The notes beneath the pieces were generated by a model. It worked only from the letters and a program-made list of their open reading frames with translations. It was not told the DNA's origin and made no database searches. A DNA stretch of 64,000 bases from Janthinobacterium sp. 344 (GTDB taxonomy: Bacteria; Pseudomonadota; Gammaproteobacteria; Burkholderiales; Burkholderiaceae_D). Made by a program: the position numbers and the translations under genes. The stretch is taken from NCBI RefSeq assembly GCF_900112025.1, contig NZ_FOKL01000002.1, positions 210,339 through 274,338 of the forward strand. The letters are read 5' to 3'. Shown here one piece after another: positions 34,428-45,374 of this stretch (the stretch's first letter is position 1; each line of letters opens with the position of its first letter).

Positions 34428-36320
34428 TCAACCGTTGGCGCGCGCCTCGATCTGTTCCCACTTTTCCAACGCTTCCAGCAGTTCGCTTTCGATCTCTGCC
34501 ACGCGGGCGTTCAGGCGCTTGCCTTCGGCTGGCGTCTTCTTGTAGAAGTCCGGGTGCGACAGCTCGGCCGCCAGCACCGATTGCTCGTCTTCCAGCTTGG
34601 CGATCAGCTTCGGCAACTCTTCCAGCTCGCGCTGCTCCTTGTAGCTGAGCTTTTTCTGCTTGGCGGCCGGCGCGGCCACTTCGACCTTGACGGCGGGCTT
34701 GCTGGCCGGTGCCGTGGCGATCGGCAAGGTGCGTACGCGTTCCCAGTCCGTGTAGCCGCCGACGAATTCGCGCCACTTGCCCTCGCCTTCGGCAACGATC
34801 ACCTGCGTGACGACGTTGTCGAGGAAGGTGCGGTCATGGCTGACCAGGAACACGGTGCCGGTGTATTCTTCCAGCAACTCTTCCAGCAATTCCAGGGTAT
34901 CGATATCCAAGTCATTCGTCGGCTCATCGAGCACCAGCACGTTGGCCGGCTTGGCGAACAGACGCGCCAGCAGCAAACGGTTGCGCTCGCCGCCGGACAG
35001 CGACTTGACGGGCGAACGGGCGCGTTCCGGCGCGAACAGGAAGTCGTTCAGATACGTCATCACGTGGCGGCGCTGGCCGTTGATTTCGACCCAGTCGCTG
35101 CCCGGCGCGATGGTTTCCATCAGGTTCGCCTCTTCATTCAGCTGCGTGCGCATCTGGTCGAAGTACGCCACCTGCAGCTTGGTGCCCAGGCGGATGGTGC
35201 CCGTGTCCGACTGCTCTTCGCCGAGGATCATCTTCAGCAAGGTGGTCTTGCCGGCGCCGTTGGCGCCGATCAGGCCGACCTTGTCGCCGCGCAGGATGGT
35301 GGCGCTGAAGTCCTTGACGATGACCTTGTCGCCGTAGATCTTCGAGACGTTTTCCAGGTCCGCCACGATCTTGCCCGAGCGTTCGCCAGCCGACACGTCC
35401 AGTTTCACTTGGCCCTGCTGTTCGCGGCGCGCATTGCGCGTCAGGCGCAGCGCTTCCAGGCGGCGCACGCGGCCTTCGTCGCGCACGCGGCGCGCCTTGA
35501 CGCCCTTGCGTATCCACACTTCTTCCTGCGCCAGGAACTTGTCGAACTTGGCGTTTTCCACTTCCTCGATTTCCAGCTGCTCCGCCTTGCGCACCTGATA
35601 GGCCGTGAAGTTGCCCGGATACGACAGCAAGCGGCCGCGGTCCAGTTCGATGATGCGCGTGGCAACGTTGTCGAGGAAGGAGCGGTCATGGGTAATGAAC
35701 AGCACGCTACCCTTGAAGTCGCGCAGCAAGCCTTCCAGCCACAGGATGGAGCTGAAATCCAGATGGTTGGTCGGTTCATCGAGCAGCAGCACGTCGGGTG
35801 CCGACACCAGCGCGCGCGCCAGCGCCACGCGCTTCTGCATCCCGCCGGACAGGGTTTTCATGGCCATATCGCCCGTCAGGTTCAAACGGTCGAGCACGGT
35901 TTCCACCTTGTTCGGCAAGCTCCACGCATCGGCCGCATCGAGTTTGACCTGGATGTCGTGCATGCGTTCCATCAGCTCGTCGTCATTGCCCTGGCCAAAC
36001 TGGCCCGTCAGCGCATCGTATTCCTTCAGCCACGCCTGCGATTCGCCCATGCCGGAGGCGACGGCATCGAACACGGACATCTCCGGATCGAATTGCGGTT
36101 CCTGTTCCACGTAGGCGATCTTGATGCCTTGCTGCATGACCAGCAAGCCGTCATCGAGCTTGAACTTGCCCGAAATAACCTTCAACAGCGACGATTTACC
36201 CGTGCCGTTGCGGCCGATCAAGCCGACCCGTTCCGAGGTTTCCAGTGAAAATTCCGCGTGATCGAGCAGCGCGACGTGACCGAACGCAAGTTGCGCCGAT
36301 GAAAGAGAAATGACAGCCAT
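34428..36320 (-). CDS. uup: ABC-F family ATP-binding protein (Uup-like)
   Basis: A 630-aa soluble protein with two ABC ATPase domains and no membrane segments. The start is the ATG at 36320 (MAVISLSSAQLAF); upstream codons of the longer frame look unlike protein. Domain 1: Walker A GLIGRNGTGKSSLLK, signature LSGGMQKRVALARALV, Walker B VLLLDEPTNHLD. The linker (about 240-310) is charged. Domain 2: GLIGANGAGKTTLLKM, LSGGERNRLLLARLF, VLVLDEPTNDLD. The C-terminal 90 residues form a coiled coil (LPKLIAKLEDEQSVLAAEL), as in Uup. ABC-F proteins act on the ribosome; Uup also affects transposon excision in E. coli. Confidence 0.9.
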   Translation of the reverse strand: MAVISLSSAQLAFGHVALLDHAEFSLETSERVGLIGRNGTGKSSLLKVISGKFKLDDGLLVMQQGIKIAYVEQEPQFDPEMSVFDAVASGMGESQAWLKEYDALTGQFGQGNDDELMERMHDIQVKLDAADAWSLPNKVETVLDRLNLTGDMAMKTLSGGMQKRVALARALVSAPDVLLLDEPTNHLDFSSILWLEGLLRDFKGSVLFITHDRSFLDNVATRIIELDRGRLLSYPGNFTAYQVRKAEQLEIEEVENAKFDKFLAQEEVWIRKGVKARRVRDEGRVRRLEALRLTRNARREQQGQVKLDVSAGERSGKIVADLENVSKIYGDKVIVKDFSATILRGDKVGLIGANGAGKTTLLKMILGEEQSDTGTIRLGTKLQVAYFDQMRTQLNEEANLMETIAPGSDWVEINGQRRHVMTYLNDFLFAPERARSPVKSLSGGERNRLLLARLFAKPANVLVLDEPTNDLDIDTLELLEELLEEYTGTVFLVSHDRTFLDNVVTQVIVAEGEGKWREFVGGYTDWERVRTLPIATAPASKPAVKVEVAAPAAKQKKLSYKEQRELEELPKLIAKLEDEQSVLAAELSHPDFYKKTPAEGKRLNARVAEIESELLEALEKWEQIEARANG

Positions 36321-36492
36321 AATGAGTAAGAGTGCTCGGGCGCCGTCTCGCGCACACCGCGTGGTGTGCAAAACAGCCGCCGATTGGATGAATGAAGCAC
36401 GCATTGTACCGATAACTCGGACTTCAATCGCCATCGACCGGTAACTACCGCCTGGATGATCACAGGCTGCCGACGCGCGTTGCGTGGAAACG

Positions 36493-36567
36493 TGGTGTCG
36501 CCAGCAGGAATCGAACCTGCATTTAAGTCTTAGGAGGACCTTGTACTATCCATTGTACGATGGCGAC
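36493..36567 (-). tRNA. tRNA-Arg (anticodon CCT)
   Basis: A 75-nt cloverleaf including an encoded CCA. The acceptor stem GTCGCCA pairs with TGGCGAC, the D arm is GTAC...GTAC, the anticodon stem AGGTC/GACTT encloses the loop CTCCTAA (anticodon CCT, codon AGG), and the T stem GCAGG/CCTGC encloses TTCGATT. All stems close apart from one G-U pair. Confidence 0.95.
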
Positions 36568-36579
36568 ACGCGCAGCGGC

Positions 36580-36608
36580 ATTATACAGGCTGGCGCCCGC
36601 CATGGACA
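36580..36608 (-). promoter_or_regulatory. Promoter of tRNA-Arg
   Basis: A perfect TATAAT on the minus strand (36580-36585) lies 13 bases before the tRNA, with a weak -35 TGTCCA (36603-36608) at 17-bp spacing. Confidence 0.6.
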
Positions 36609-36636
36609 GTCTGGCAGGTGGCACTGTTATGACAGC

Positions 36637-37374
36637 TCAGGCCAGAGTGGCGCGACGCTTGTACAGGCGCGAAGCGGCCAGCATACACAGTCCGGCTAGC
36701 AAGAGCGCATAGGTCGCAGGTTCGGGCACGACGCCGATCGTGAAAATCTGCAGCGCACCATAAGTGACGTCGGGCTTGCTGTACTGCGAGCCATCGAGCA
36801 GGCTTTCACCGAAGCCCCCCTTGACGGGATCAATGTAAGAATACATATTCGAGTAGCCAGCAGAGCTGAGATTGCCCGAAACGAACAGGTCATGTCCATA
36901 ACCAAAAACCGGACCATACTCGGCGCCATTATAAGTTTGGTAAGCACCTACCATATCGATCGCATAGCCACGCGGTGTCTGCGGTCGGATCACCCCACTA
37001 GTGAGATTAAAGATGAACGCCGTGCGCTGACTGTTATCAGATGACATGTTGTAGCTGCCGCTTGAATTCCAGCTTTGCGGATTGTAGCCACCAACAATCC
37101 AAGTTTGCCCCGAGGCATTCGTGGCTTCCATGATGGAAAACGTGCGCCCCTTGCCATCGGAGGCCTTGTGGAAATCGAGCGAGGTGTCGCCCGCCGCCTT
37201 GCTGTAGATATTCGTCAGCGCCAGACGGCCTTCGCCAAGCCAGCTTTCCAGTTGCGTTTGATAGCCGGGAGAGAGTAGCGACGTGCCGGTTCCGGCCTGC
37301 GCGCCCAGGCAAACACCCATACCGGCCACGGCCAGCACCACACTTCTTACCGCCTTTAAATTATTGTGCATCAT
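36637..37374 (-). CDS. PEP-CTERM sorting domain-containing protein
   Basis: A 245-aa exported protein with a signal peptide (residues 1-28, ending AQA). The mature part shows LLSPGYQTQLESWLGEGRLALTN followed by YSKAAGDTSLDFHKASDGKG and GQTWIVGGYNPQSW, a pattern reminiscent of TLDc/PEP_CTERM-type adhesin-like proteins, though I do not assign a function. The C-terminus is a full sorting signal: GVVPEPATY, the hydrophobic LLLAGLCMLAAS, then RLYKRR. It is the only PEP-CTERM gene of the window on the epsL side of the locus, and is presumably another XrtB client. A GAGGCAG ribosome site precedes the first ATG. Confidence 0.87.
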   Translation of the reverse strand: MMHNNLKAVRSVVLAVAGMGVCLGAQAGTGTSLLSPGYQTQLESWLGEGRLALTNIYSKAAGDTSLDFHKASDGKGRTFSIMEATNASGQTWIVGGYNPQSWNSSGSYNMSSDNSQRTAFIFNLTSGVIRPQTPRGYAIDMVGAYQTYNGAEYGPVFGYGHDLFVSGNLSSAGYSNMYSYIDPVKGGFGESLLDGSQYSKPDVTYGALQIFTIGVVPEPATYALLLAGLCMLAASRLYKRRATLA

Positions 37375-37494
37375 CTGCCTCGACTGTCAGTATTTGAAGC
37401 CGGCGTATTTTCCGGTTGCCAAATATAACATAGCAGATATTGTTTTTATATTTTTTATTTTAGCGCAAAAAAATATAATTTCGACAAAAATAAT

Positions 37495-37887
37495 TCATTC
37501 AGGCAACACAGCGGTCACTTCAATCTCCACCCTCGCCCTGTCCTCGATCAGCCCCGCCACCTGCACCGCCGTCATGGCCGGGAAATGCTTGCCGATGATG
37601 TCCCGATAGGCCACGCCGATGTGTGGATATGCCGCCACATATTCCTTCTTGTCCAGCACATACCAGTTCATGCGCACGATGTGTTCGGGCAAGGCGCCCG
37701 CCTCGGCCAGTACGGCGACGATGTTTTGCAGCGCCTGGCGCGCCTGGCCGGCGAAATCGTCCGTGTGGAATTGTCCCTGCGCGTCCCAGCCGATCATGCC
37801 GCTGACGAATACCGTGCGTCCGCTGGCGGCGATGCCATTCGCGTAGCCGCGCGGCCGGGCCCATCCTGCTGGTTGCAGCACTTGCAT
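37495..37887 (-). CDS. Rid family (YjgF/YER057c/UK114) protein
   Basis: A 130-aa trimer-forming Rid-like protein. The ATG at 37887 has a strong GAGGAGAA before it and gives the usual family length; an ATG at 37926 overlapping the acyl-CoA dehydrogenase stop (ATGA) is the alternative. Family landmarks are ANGIAASGRTVFVSGMIGWD, QARQALQNIVAVLAEAG, and PAMTAVQVAGLIEDRARVEI. The Arg of classical RidA (in VARL) is Gly here (VAGL), so 2-aminoacrylate deaminase activity is doubtful and a Rid4-7-like subfamily is more likely. As last gene of the aromatic-CoA operon it may handle an enamine/imine intermediate (inference). Confidence 0.85.
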   Translation of the reverse strand: MQVLQPAGWARPRGYANGIAASGRTVFVSGMIGWDAQGQFHTDDFAGQARQALQNIVAVLAEAGALPEHIVRMNWYVLDKKEYVAAYPHIGVAYRDIIGKHFPAMTAVQVAGLIEDRARVEIEVTAVLPE

Positions 37888-37922
37888 CGTGTTCTCCTCG
37901 TTGTTCATGTGGTTCATGCCGT

Positions 37923-39074
37923 TCATGCGCTGCCCGCCTCGCGCAGCAGTTCGCGCGCGATGATCAGCTGCTGTACTTCGCTGGCGCCCTCATAAATGCG
38001 CAGCGCGCGGATTTCGCGGTACAGGCGCTCGACCGGGTGGTCGCTGACGACGCCCAGGCCGCCAAACATCTGCACGGCCGCGTCGATCACCTGCTGCGCC
38101 GTTTCCGTCGCCGTCAGCTTGGCCATGGCCGCTTCCTTCGTCACCTTGCGGCCCTGGTCGCGCTGCCAGGCGGCGCGGTAGGTCAGCAGCGCGGCCGCGT
38201 CAATGCCGGTGGCCATCTGCGCCAATTTTGCCTGCGTCAGCTGGAAGTCCGCCAGCGTCTGGCCGAACATCTGGCGCGCCATGGCGTGGCGCAGCGCCTC
38301 GTCGTAGGCACGGCGCGCAAAGCCCAGGGCGGCGGCCGCCACCGAGGTGCGAAAGACGTCCAGCGTGGCCATCGCCACCTTGAAACCCTGCCCCGCTACG
38401 CCCAGGCGCTGCGAGACCGGGACGCGGCACTGATTGAAACGCAGGCGCGCCAGCGGATGCGGGGCGATGACGGCGATGCGCTCGGCGATTTCGAGACCCG
38501 GATTGTCCGCGTCGACGATGAAGGCGCTGAGGCCGCGCGCGCCCGGCGCCTCGCCCGTACGCGCGAACACCACGTAAAAGTCGGCGATGCCGCCGTTCGA
38601 GATCCACGTCTTTTCACCGTCGAGCACATAGTCGTCGCCATCGCGGCGCGCGGCGCACTGCATCGCCGCCACGTCGGACCCCGCCTGTGGCTCGGACAGG
38701 GCAAACGCGGCGATGCGCTTGCCGCTGGCCACGTCCGGCAGGTAGCGCGCCTTGTTGTCCGCGCTGCCGAACAGGCCGATGGCGCCCGAGCCCAGGCCCT
38801 GCATGGCAAAGGCGAAATCGGCCAGGCCCTCGTGGCGCGCCAGCGTTTCGCGGATCAGGCAAATGGCCCGCGTGTCGACGTGGCCATCGGCGCTCGTGGC
38901 GTGCGCCAGCCAGCCGCCCTGCCCCAATTGCGCCACCAGCGCGCGGCATGCCGCGTCGACATCGCCGCCGTGCGCGGCGCCCAGGTACCGCGTGGCCCAC
39001 GCATCAAGCTCGCCCTCAAGTTCCCCATGGCGCGCCTCGAAAAACGGCCAGTCCAGATAGCTGGTATCACGCAT
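37923..39074 (-). CDS. Acyl-CoA dehydrogenase
   Basis: A 383-aa flavoenzyme starting at 39074 ([16 protein letters not shown]), one base after the enoyl-CoA hydratase stop. FAD-binding and substrate signatures: [17 protein letters not shown] (about residue 125), [20 protein letters not shown], and [18 protein letters not shown]. The C-terminus has [20 protein letters not shown] and [19 protein letters not shown], whose Glu is the usual catalytic base position. It oxidises an acyl-CoA to the enoyl-CoA; within this operon it probably acts on an alicyclic or ring-opened intermediate of 2-aminobenzoyl-CoA breakdown. Specificity is inferred from context only. Confidence 0.9.
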   Translation of the reverse strand: MRDTSYLDWPFFEARHGELEGELDAWATRYLGAAHGGDVDAACRALVAQLGQGGWLAHATSADGHVDTRAICLIRETLARHEGLADFAFAMQGLGSGAIGLFGSADNKARYLPDVASGKRIAAFALSEPQAGSDVAAMQCAARRDGDDYVLDGEKTWISNGGIADFYVVFARTGEAPGARGLSAFIVDADNPGLEIAERIAVIAPHPLARLRFNQCRVPVSQRLGVAGQGFKVAMATLDVFRTSVAAAALGFARRAYDEALRHAMARQMFGQTLADFQLTQAKLAQMATGIDAAALLTYRAAWQRDQGRKVTKEAAMAKLTATETAQQVIDAAVQMFGGLGVVSDHPVERLYREIRALRIYEGASEVQQLIIARELLREAGSA

Positions 39075-39075
39075 C

Positions 39076-39930
<855 letters not shown>

Positions 39931-39940
39931 GGTGCTTCCT

Positions 39941-40462
39941 TTATTTATCGATGGTGTCACGATCGTGTTCATTCAAGTGCTGCTTCATCTGCGACAGCAG
40001 ATCGATCAACTGGGTTTTCTCTTCCGGTGCCACGCCTTGCAGCAGTTCCGTGATCCAGCCTTCGTGCACCTTGGCCATCTCGTCAAACGCGCGCCGGCCG
40101 GCCGGCGTCAGCTTGACGCTGTACGAGCGTCGGTCCTTCGGGTCGACCACGCGCGCCACCAGTTTTTCCTGCTCCAGCTGGTCGGTGATGCCCGTGATAT
40201 TGCCGCCCGTGACCATCATGCGCTTGGACAGTTCGCCCATGCGCAAGCCGTCGGGAAATCGTTCAAGCTGCGCCATCAAGTCGAAGCGCGGCAAGGTGAT
40301 GCCAAAGGTGGCGCGCAAGCGCGTGCGCACCTCGTTCTCGATTTTCACCGTGCACGACAGCATGCGCAGCCACAGCTTGAGCGACTGGTGATGGTCTTGC
40401 GTGAGCCGGCTGGCCAGGTCCAGCACCGGCTGTTCTTGCGCATCAGCGCTGTCTTTATCCAT
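39941..40462 (-). CDS. MarR family transcriptional regulator
   Basis: A 173-aa winged-helix regulator. Helices [25 protein letters not shown] and [22 protein letters not shown] lead to the recognition helix [21 protein letters not shown] and the wing [19 protein letters not shown], all classic MarR. It is encoded inside the operon it probably controls, 10 bases before the enoyl-CoA hydratase start. The likely operator is the perfect palindrome at 45328-45347 in the operon promoter. By analogy with other regulators of CoA-thioester aromatic pathways, the inducer may be an aromatic acyl-CoA (inference). Confidence 0.9.
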   Translation of the reverse strand: MDKDSADAQEQPVLDLASRLTQDHHQSLKLWLRMLSCTVKIENEVRTRLRATFGITLPRFDLMAQLERFPDGLRMGELSKRMMVTGGNITGITDQLEQEKLVARVVDPKDRRSYSVKLTPAGRRAFDEMAKVHEGWITELLQGVAPEEKTQLIDLLSQMKQHLNEHDRDTIDK

Positions 40463-40487
40463 GATCTTCCGTAGTTGCTTCAGTCAG

Positions 40488-41288
40488 TTACATCACTTCG
40501 CCGCCGGCGACGGCGATCGATTGTCCATTCATGGCCGACGACGCGGGCAGGCATAGCCACGCCACCGCATCGGCCACCTCTTGCGCCTGCACCAGGCGCT
40601 GCTGCGGATTGGCCGCCGCCAGTTCCGCGCGCGCCGCGTCTTCGCTGCGGCCCGTCTTGCGCACGATATTCTGCACGGCCTGCGCCACCATCTGCGTTTC
40701 CGTGTAGCCGGGGCAGACGGCGTTGACGGTCACGCCGCGCGGCGCCACTTCCAGCGCCAGTGCCCGCGTCAGGCCGATCACGCCATGCTTGGCGGCGACA
40801 TAGGCGCTGACATAACGATAGCCTTTCAAGCCCGCCGTCGACGCCACGTTGACGATGCGCCCCCAGCCCGCTTCCAGCATGCCCGGCATGGCCGCCTGGC
40901 AGCAGTGGAACACGCCTGTCAGGTTCACGGCCAGCATCTGCTGCCAGATGGCCGCATCCGTCTTGCAAAATGGCGCCGCATGCGCCTGGCCCGCGTTATT
41001 GACGAGGATATCGATGCGGCCGAAATGCGCGGCCGCCTGCGCGAAGCCCGCCTGCACGGACGCTTCCACGCTCACGTCGAGCACGCAGATGGCGACCCTG
41101 CCCGCGTGGCCCTGTTCTTCCAGCTGCAGCCGCGCGCGGGCCAGGCGCGCGCCATCGCGCCCGGCCAGGGTGACTCTGGCGCCCGCGTCCAGCAAGGCGC
41201 CCGCACAGGCGAGCCCGATGCCGCTGCCGGCCCCCGTCACCAGCGCATGTTTTGCTGCTGATGCGTCCATCAATGCTTCCTTGTTCAT
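40488..41288 (-). CDS. Short-chain dehydrogenase/reductase (3-hydroxyacyl-CoA dehydrogenase-like)
   Basis: A 266-aa classical SDR. NAD-binding VTGAGSGIGLACAGALLDAG (about residues 16-35), NNAGQAHAAPF, the catalytic Ser in VNVASTAGLKG, and Tyr/Lys in SAYVAAKHGVIGL; VCPGYTETQMV follows. Two start codons are possible (M1, one base after the monooxygenase stop, or M7, with AAGGAAG before it). It is placed directly after the monooxygenase/reductase gene, matching the beta-hydroxyacyl-CoA dehydrogenase role in the 2-aminobenzoyl-CoA pathway. D-3-hydroxybutyrate dehydrogenases are the closest general family by eye. Confidence 0.87.
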   Translation of the reverse strand: MNKEALMDASAAKHALVTGAGSGIGLACAGALLDAGARVTLAGRDGARLARARLQLEEQGHAGRVAICVLDVSVEASVQAGFAQAAAHFGRIDILVNNAGQAHAAPFCKTDAAIWQQMLAVNLTGVFHCCQAAMPGMLEAGWGRIVNVASTAGLKGYRYVSAYVAAKHGVIGLTRALALEVAPRGVTVNAVCPGYTETQMVAQAVQNIVRKTGRSEDAARAELAAANPQQRLVQAQEVADAVAWLCLPASSAMNGQSIAVAGGEVM

Positions 41289-41289
41289 G

Positions 41290-43665
41290 TCATCCTTCCA
41301 GCAGCCGGGCGGCCACCTGTTGCGGGGTGAGGCCCGTGCTGGCGGCGGCCAGCTGGCGTTCGCGCTGCAAATTGCGTTCCAGCTGCTGCTGGCCCGGCCG
41401 GTACTGTTTCGGCCAGCTTGAAGCGGCGCCGCTGTAGCCGATGCGCGCCGTTTCCGTCAACGTCCAGGCCGGGTTGGCCAGGTGCGGGCGGCCCACGGCG
41501 CACAGGTCGGCGCGCCCGGCGGCGATGATGCTGTTGGCGTGGTCGGCCTCGAAAATGGAACCGACAGCCATGCTGGCGATGCCCGCCTCGTTGCGCACGC
41601 GGTCGGCGAACGGCGCCTGGAACATGCGGCCATACACGGGCTGTTCCAGCTTGCTGACCTGGCCCGAGGAGCAGTCGATCAGGTCGGCGCCGGCCTGCTT
41701 GAACAGGCGCGCGATGCGCACCGCGTCGTCGGGCGTGATGCCGCCCTCGACCCAGTCATGCGCCGAGATGCGCACGCTCATGGGTTTATCCTGCGGCCAG
41801 GCCGCGCGCATGGCGCGAAACACGCGCAGCGGATAGCGGCAGCGGTTTTCCAGGCTGCCGCCGTAATCGTCGGTGCGGCGGTTGGTCAGCGGCGAGATAA
41901 AACTCGACAACAGATAACCGTGTGCGCAATGCAGTTCCAGCCAATCGAAACCGGCGACGGCTGCCGCCAGGGTGGCGCGCACGAAGTCCTGCTCGATGCG
42001 CGCCAGGTCGCCCTCCGTGGCCGCGCGCGCCACCTGCGACACGCCGGCCAGATACTGCTGCTCCGAGGCCGAGAGCAGCGGCCAGTTGCCCTCCCTGAGC
42101 GGCAGGTCGATGCCGTCCCACATGGGGCGCGTCGAACCTTTCGCGCCCGCGTGTCCGAGTTGCAGGGCGATCTTCGCGTCGCTGCTGGCATGCACGAAAT
42201 CGACGATGCGCCGCCAGGCCTGCGTGTGCGCTTCGCTGTACATGCCGGGACAGGCGGGCGTGATGCGCGCATCGGCCGACACGCACGTCATCTCGGCAAA
42301 CACCAGGCCCGCGCCGCCCATGGCGCGCGCGCCCAGGTGCATCAGGTGGTAGTCGCCGGCCACGCCGTCGACGGCGCTGTACTGCGCCATCGGCGAGACG
42401 GCGATGCGGTTTTTCAGCAGCACGCCGCGCAATTTGAATGGCGTCAGCATGGGCGGCACGGGGTGCTCCGGCAAGTCCACGCCGGCCTGCCCGGCGGCGC
42501 GCCGCGCCAGCCACTGTTCATAATCGGCCACGTAGGCGGGGTCGCGCAGGCGCAGGTTTTCATGCGAGATGCGCTGGCTGCGCGTGAGCATGGAATAGGC
42601 GAACTGCGGCGCTTCCATGGCGCTGTAGCGCTCGACGTTTTCAAACCATTCCATGGAATTGCGCGCCGCGCTCTGGATCTTCAGCACTTCGACGGCGCGC
42701 GCCTGCTGGTAGGCGGCCAGCGCCTCGCTGGTGCTGGCCTGCTGGCCAAAGCAGCGCGCCAGTTCGATCGCGTCTTCCAGCGCCAGCTTGGTGCCGGAGC
42801 CGATCGAGTAATGCGCCGTGTGCGCCGCGTCGCCCATCAGCACCACGGGCACGCCGTCCTGCACATGCAGCCACTGGCGGCAGACGATGCGCGGGAAAGT
42901 GATCCACTGCGCCGAGCCGCGCAAGTGCGGCGAGTTGCTCATCAGGCCATGGCCATCGAGTTGCGCGGCAAACAGCGCCTCGCAAAAGGCGATGCCTTCT
43001 TCCTGGCTCATGCCGTCCAGTCCCGCCGCGCGCCACACGTGTTCGGGCGTCTCGACGATGAAGGTCGAGGTCTCGCCGTCATACTGGTAGATATGCGCCT
43101 GGAACCAGCCGAATGGCGTCTGGCGGAAGGCAAACGTGAAAGCCTCGAATTTCTTGCGCGTGCCCAGCCAGACGAAGCGGCAATGGCGCTGCTCGATGTC
43201 GGGCTGGTAGCTGGCCGCGTAGCGCGTGCGGATGCGGCTGTTCAAGCCATCGCTGGCGATCACCAGGTCGGCGCCGTACTCGCGCGCGATGGCCTGGTCG
43301 TCCTGCACTTCCGTCTCGAACACCAGCTGCACACCGAGTTCCTCGCAGCGCGCCTGCAGGATATTGAGCAGGCGCTTGCGGCCGATGCCGCAAAAGCCAT
43401 GGCCGCCCGAGCGCACGGTCGCCCCCTTGAAATGGATCTCGATATCGTCCCAGTGGTTGAACGCCTGCAGGATGGCGCGCGCCGTCGGCTCGTCGGCATT
43501 GGCCAGGTTGCCCAGCGTCTGGTCGGAAAACACGACGCCCCAGCCAAACGTGTCGTATGGCCGGTTGCGCTCGATGACGGTGATGCGGTGGCCCGGATGC
43601 TGCTTTTTCATGAGCAGGCTGAAATACAGGCCGGCGGGGCCGCCGCCGATGCAGACGATATTCAT
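41290..43665 (-). CDS. Fused FAD monooxygenase / NADH:flavin oxidoreductase (2-aminobenzoyl-CoA monooxygenase/reductase or salicylyl-CoA 5-hydroxylase type)
   Basis: A 791-aa fusion. The ATG at 43665 ([20 protein letters not shown]) overlaps the ligase stop; the 76-codon extension of the longer frame is Arg-rich shadow. Residues 1-390 are a single-component flavin hydroxylase: [30 protein letters not shown], and [20 protein letters not shown]. Residues about 415-791 are an Old Yellow Enzyme: [31 protein letters not shown], the [21 protein letters not shown] active-site loop, and a Gly-rich FMN site before [10 protein letters not shown]. This architecture matches the Azoarcus evansii enzyme that hydroxylates and reduces 2-aminobenzoyl-CoA; related fusions are annotated as salicylyl-CoA 5-hydroxylases. 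Confidence 0.88.
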   Translation of the reverse strand: MNIVCIGGGPAGLYFSLLMKKQHPGHRITVIERNRPYDTFGWGVVFSDQTLGNLANADEPTARAILQAFNHWDDIEIHFKGATVRSGGHGFCGIGRKRLLNILQARCEELGVQLVFETEVQDDQAIAREYGADLVIASDGLNSRIRTRYAASYQPDIEQRHCRFVWLGTRKKFEAFTFAFRQTPFGWFQAHIYQYDGETSTFIVETPEHVWRAAGLDGMSQEEGIAFCEALFAAQLDGHGLMSNSPHLRGSAQWITFPRIVCRQWLHVQDGVPVVLMGDAAHTAHYSIGSGTKLALEDAIELARCFGQQASTSEALAAYQQARAVEVLKIQSAARNSMEWFENVERYSAMEAPQFAYSMLTRSQRISHENLRLRDPAYVADYEQWLARRAAGQAGVDLPEHPVPPMLTPFKLRGVLLKNRIAVSPMAQYSAVDGVAGDYHLMHLGARAMGGAGLVFAEMTCVSADARITPACPGMYSEAHTQAWRRIVDFVHASSDAKIALQLGHAGAKGSTRPMWDGIDLPLREGNWPLLSASEQQYLAGVSQVARAATEGDLARIEQDFVRATLAAAVAGFDWLELHCAHGYLLSSFISPLTNRRTDDYGGSLENRCRYPLRVFRAMRAAWPQDKPMSVRISAHDWVEGGITPDDAVRIARLFKQAGADLIDCSSGQVSKLEQPVYGRMFQAPFADRVRNEAGIASMAVGSIFEADHANSIIAAGRADLCAVGRPHLANPAWTLTETARIGYSGAASSWPKQYRPGQQQLERNLQRERQLAAASTGLTPQQVAARLLEG

Positions 43666-45287
43666 GGGATGTCCGTGCGAAGTTTGAAGCGCTGCAGCTT
43701 GCCCGTCTCCGTGCGCGGCAGCGCGGGCAGGAAGCGGATGGCGCGCGGATATTTGTAGGGGGCGATCTGCTGGCGCACGAAGTCCTGCAGCTCGGCCGCC
43801 AGCGCGTCGCCGGCCTGGTAGCCGCCTTTCAGCACCACGTGCGCCTCGACGATCTGGCCACGCTCGGCATCGGCGCGCCCGACCACGCCGCATTCGGCCA
43901 CGGCCGGATGGCGCAGCAGCGCCTCTTCCACTTCCGGGCCGGCGATGTTGTAGCCGGCCGAGACGATCATGTCGTCGCTGCGCGCGCGGTAATAGAAATA
44001 GCCGTCGGCATCCATCTCGAAGGTGTCGCCCGTCAGGTTCCAGCCATGCTGCACATATTCACGCTGGCGCATGTCGGCCAGGTAGCGGCAGCCGGTGGGG
44101 CCTTTCACGGCCAGGCGTCCCGTCACGCCCGGAGGCTGCGCCACGCCGTCGTCATCGACGATGCAGGCCTGGTAGCCGGGAATGGCCTTGCCGATGGCGC
44201 CGCGGCGGATGCCGTCGCCGGTGGCGGAAATGAAGATATGCAGCATCTCGGTGGCGCCGATGCCGTCCGTCATGGCCAGGCCCGACGCCGCCTGCCAGGC
44301 GTCGCGCGTGGCCAGCGGCAGCGCTTCGCCGGCCGATACCGACAGGCGCAGGCTGCGCAGATCGTGCTGGCCGGCCAACGGCGCCATCTGGCGGTAAAAG
44401 GTGGGCGCCGTAAAGCAGATGGTCGCAGCGTAGGTGCCGATGGCGCGCAGCAGGGTTTCCGGCGTGAGCTTTTCCAGCAGCACGGTGGCCGCGCCGAAGC
44501 GCAGGGGGAACAGCAGCAGGCCACCGAGGCCAAACGTAAACGCCAGCGGCGGCGTGCCGATGAAGATATCGTCGGCGCTCACCTGCAGCATGGAGCGGGG
44601 AAAGCAGTCGCAGATGGCCAGCACGTCGCGGTGCATGTGCATGGTGCCCTTGGGCACGCCCGTCGTGCCCGAGGTAAAGCTGATCAGGCAGACATCGTCG
44701 GCTGCCGTATCGTGCGCGGCAAAAGGACCGGCGTGCGCCGCCATGTGCCGTTCCAGCTGCGCGTCATCGGCGCCAAAGCACAGCATCGCCGGCAAGCCCG
44801 CCAAGCCATCGAGTTCCGCGCGCAAGCCTTGCGCGCACAGCACGGCGTTGACTTCGGCCTTGGCGAGAATGGTCGACAGTTCGCGCGCGCGCAGCAGCGG
44901 CATGGTGGGCACGGCGATGCAGCCGGCCTTCAGCACGGCCAGCAGGCACGCCGCCATCATCGACGTATTCGCGCCGCGCAGCAGCACGCGGTTGCCGGGG
45001 ATCAGTCGCAGATCGCTGCGCAGCACATGGGCGATGCGGTCGACTTGCCGCAGCAGCTGGGCATAGCTCCAGCGCTGGCCGTCGGCATGGATGGCGATGC
45101 GTTCGCCGCCACCGCTGGCGACGGCCGCATCGAGCAGCGCGGCGACGCAGTTCAGGCGTGCCGGATACTGCAGTTCCGGCAAGTCAAAGCACAGTTCTGG
45201 CCACAGTGCGCGCGGCGGCAGGTGCGCGCGCGCGAAGTCATCCTGGGGAGTGGCGCTGGTAGGCGAAGGGTCGCGGCTCATGCTCAT
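43662..45287 (-). CDS. Aromatic acid-CoA ligase (2-aminobenzoate-CoA ligase / benzoate-CoA ligase family)
   Basis: A 541-aa AMP-forming ligase. The A3 loop is [21 protein letters not shown] (about residues 208-228), the A5 motif is [16 protein letters not shown], and A7/A8 are [24 protein letters not shown] followed by [19 protein letters not shown]. The C-terminal catalytic Lys is in [13 protein letters not shown]. The pattern [11 protein letters not shown] is typical of benzoate/2-aminobenzoate ligases. It is the first gene of the seven-gene operon, 41 bases after the palindromic operator. An ATG six bases downstream has better Shine-Dalgarno spacing (AGGA). Anthranilate is the favoured substrate by context; benzoate or salicylate are alternatives. 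Confidence 0.87.
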   Translation of the reverse strand: MSMSRDPSPTSATPQDDFARAHLPPRALWPELCFDLPELQYPARLNCVAALLDAAVASGGGERIAIHADGQRWSYAQLLRQVDRIAHVLRSDLRLIPGNRVLLRGANTSMMAACLLAVLKAGCIAVPTMPLLRARELSTILAKAEVNAVLCAQGLRAELDGLAGLPAMLCFGADDAQLERHMAAHAGPFAAHDTAADDVCLISFTSGTTGVPKGTMHMHRDVLAICDCFPRSMLQVSADDIFIGTPPLAFTFGLGGLLLFPLRFGAATVLLEKLTPETLLRAIGTYAATICFTAPTFYRQMAPLAGQHDLRSLRLSVSAGEALPLATRDAWQAASGLAMTDGIGATEMLHIFISATGDGIRRGAIGKAIPGYQACIVDDDGVAQPPGVTGRLAVKGPTGCRYLADMRQREYVQHGWNLTGDTFEMDADGYFYYRARSDDMIVSAGYNIAGPEVEEALLRHPAVAECGVVGRADAERGQIVEAHVVLKGGYQAGDALAAELQDFVRQQIAPYKYPRAIRFLPALPRTETGKLQRFKLRTDIP

Positions 45288-45327
45288 CCTGGCTGGTGGC
45301 GGGCCACTACAACCGGCCCGGAAGCAG

Positions 45328-45358
45328 ATACTTTAAACCTAAAGTATTTTTCCGGCAA
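45328..45358 (-). promoter_or_regulatory. Promoter with overlapping MarR-type palindromic operator
   Basis: The perfect inverted repeat ATACTTTAAACCTAAAGTAT (45328-45347) is an 8-4-8 palindrome. A minus-strand -35 TTGCCG (45353-45358) and -10 TAAAGT (45330-45335) are 17 bases apart, so the palindrome covers the spacer and the -10 box. Repressor binding there would block the operon starting at 45287. The MarR gene inside the operon is the obvious candidate; that link is inferred. Confidence 0.7.
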
Positions 45359-45374
45359 GCGGAAAACAGCGGCG

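Noticed and set aside
41482-43758. A 758-codon plus-strand frame opposite the monooxygenase/reductase gene
   Set aside because: Shadow of the fused flavoenzyme on the minus strand; no recognisable motif in the plus translation.
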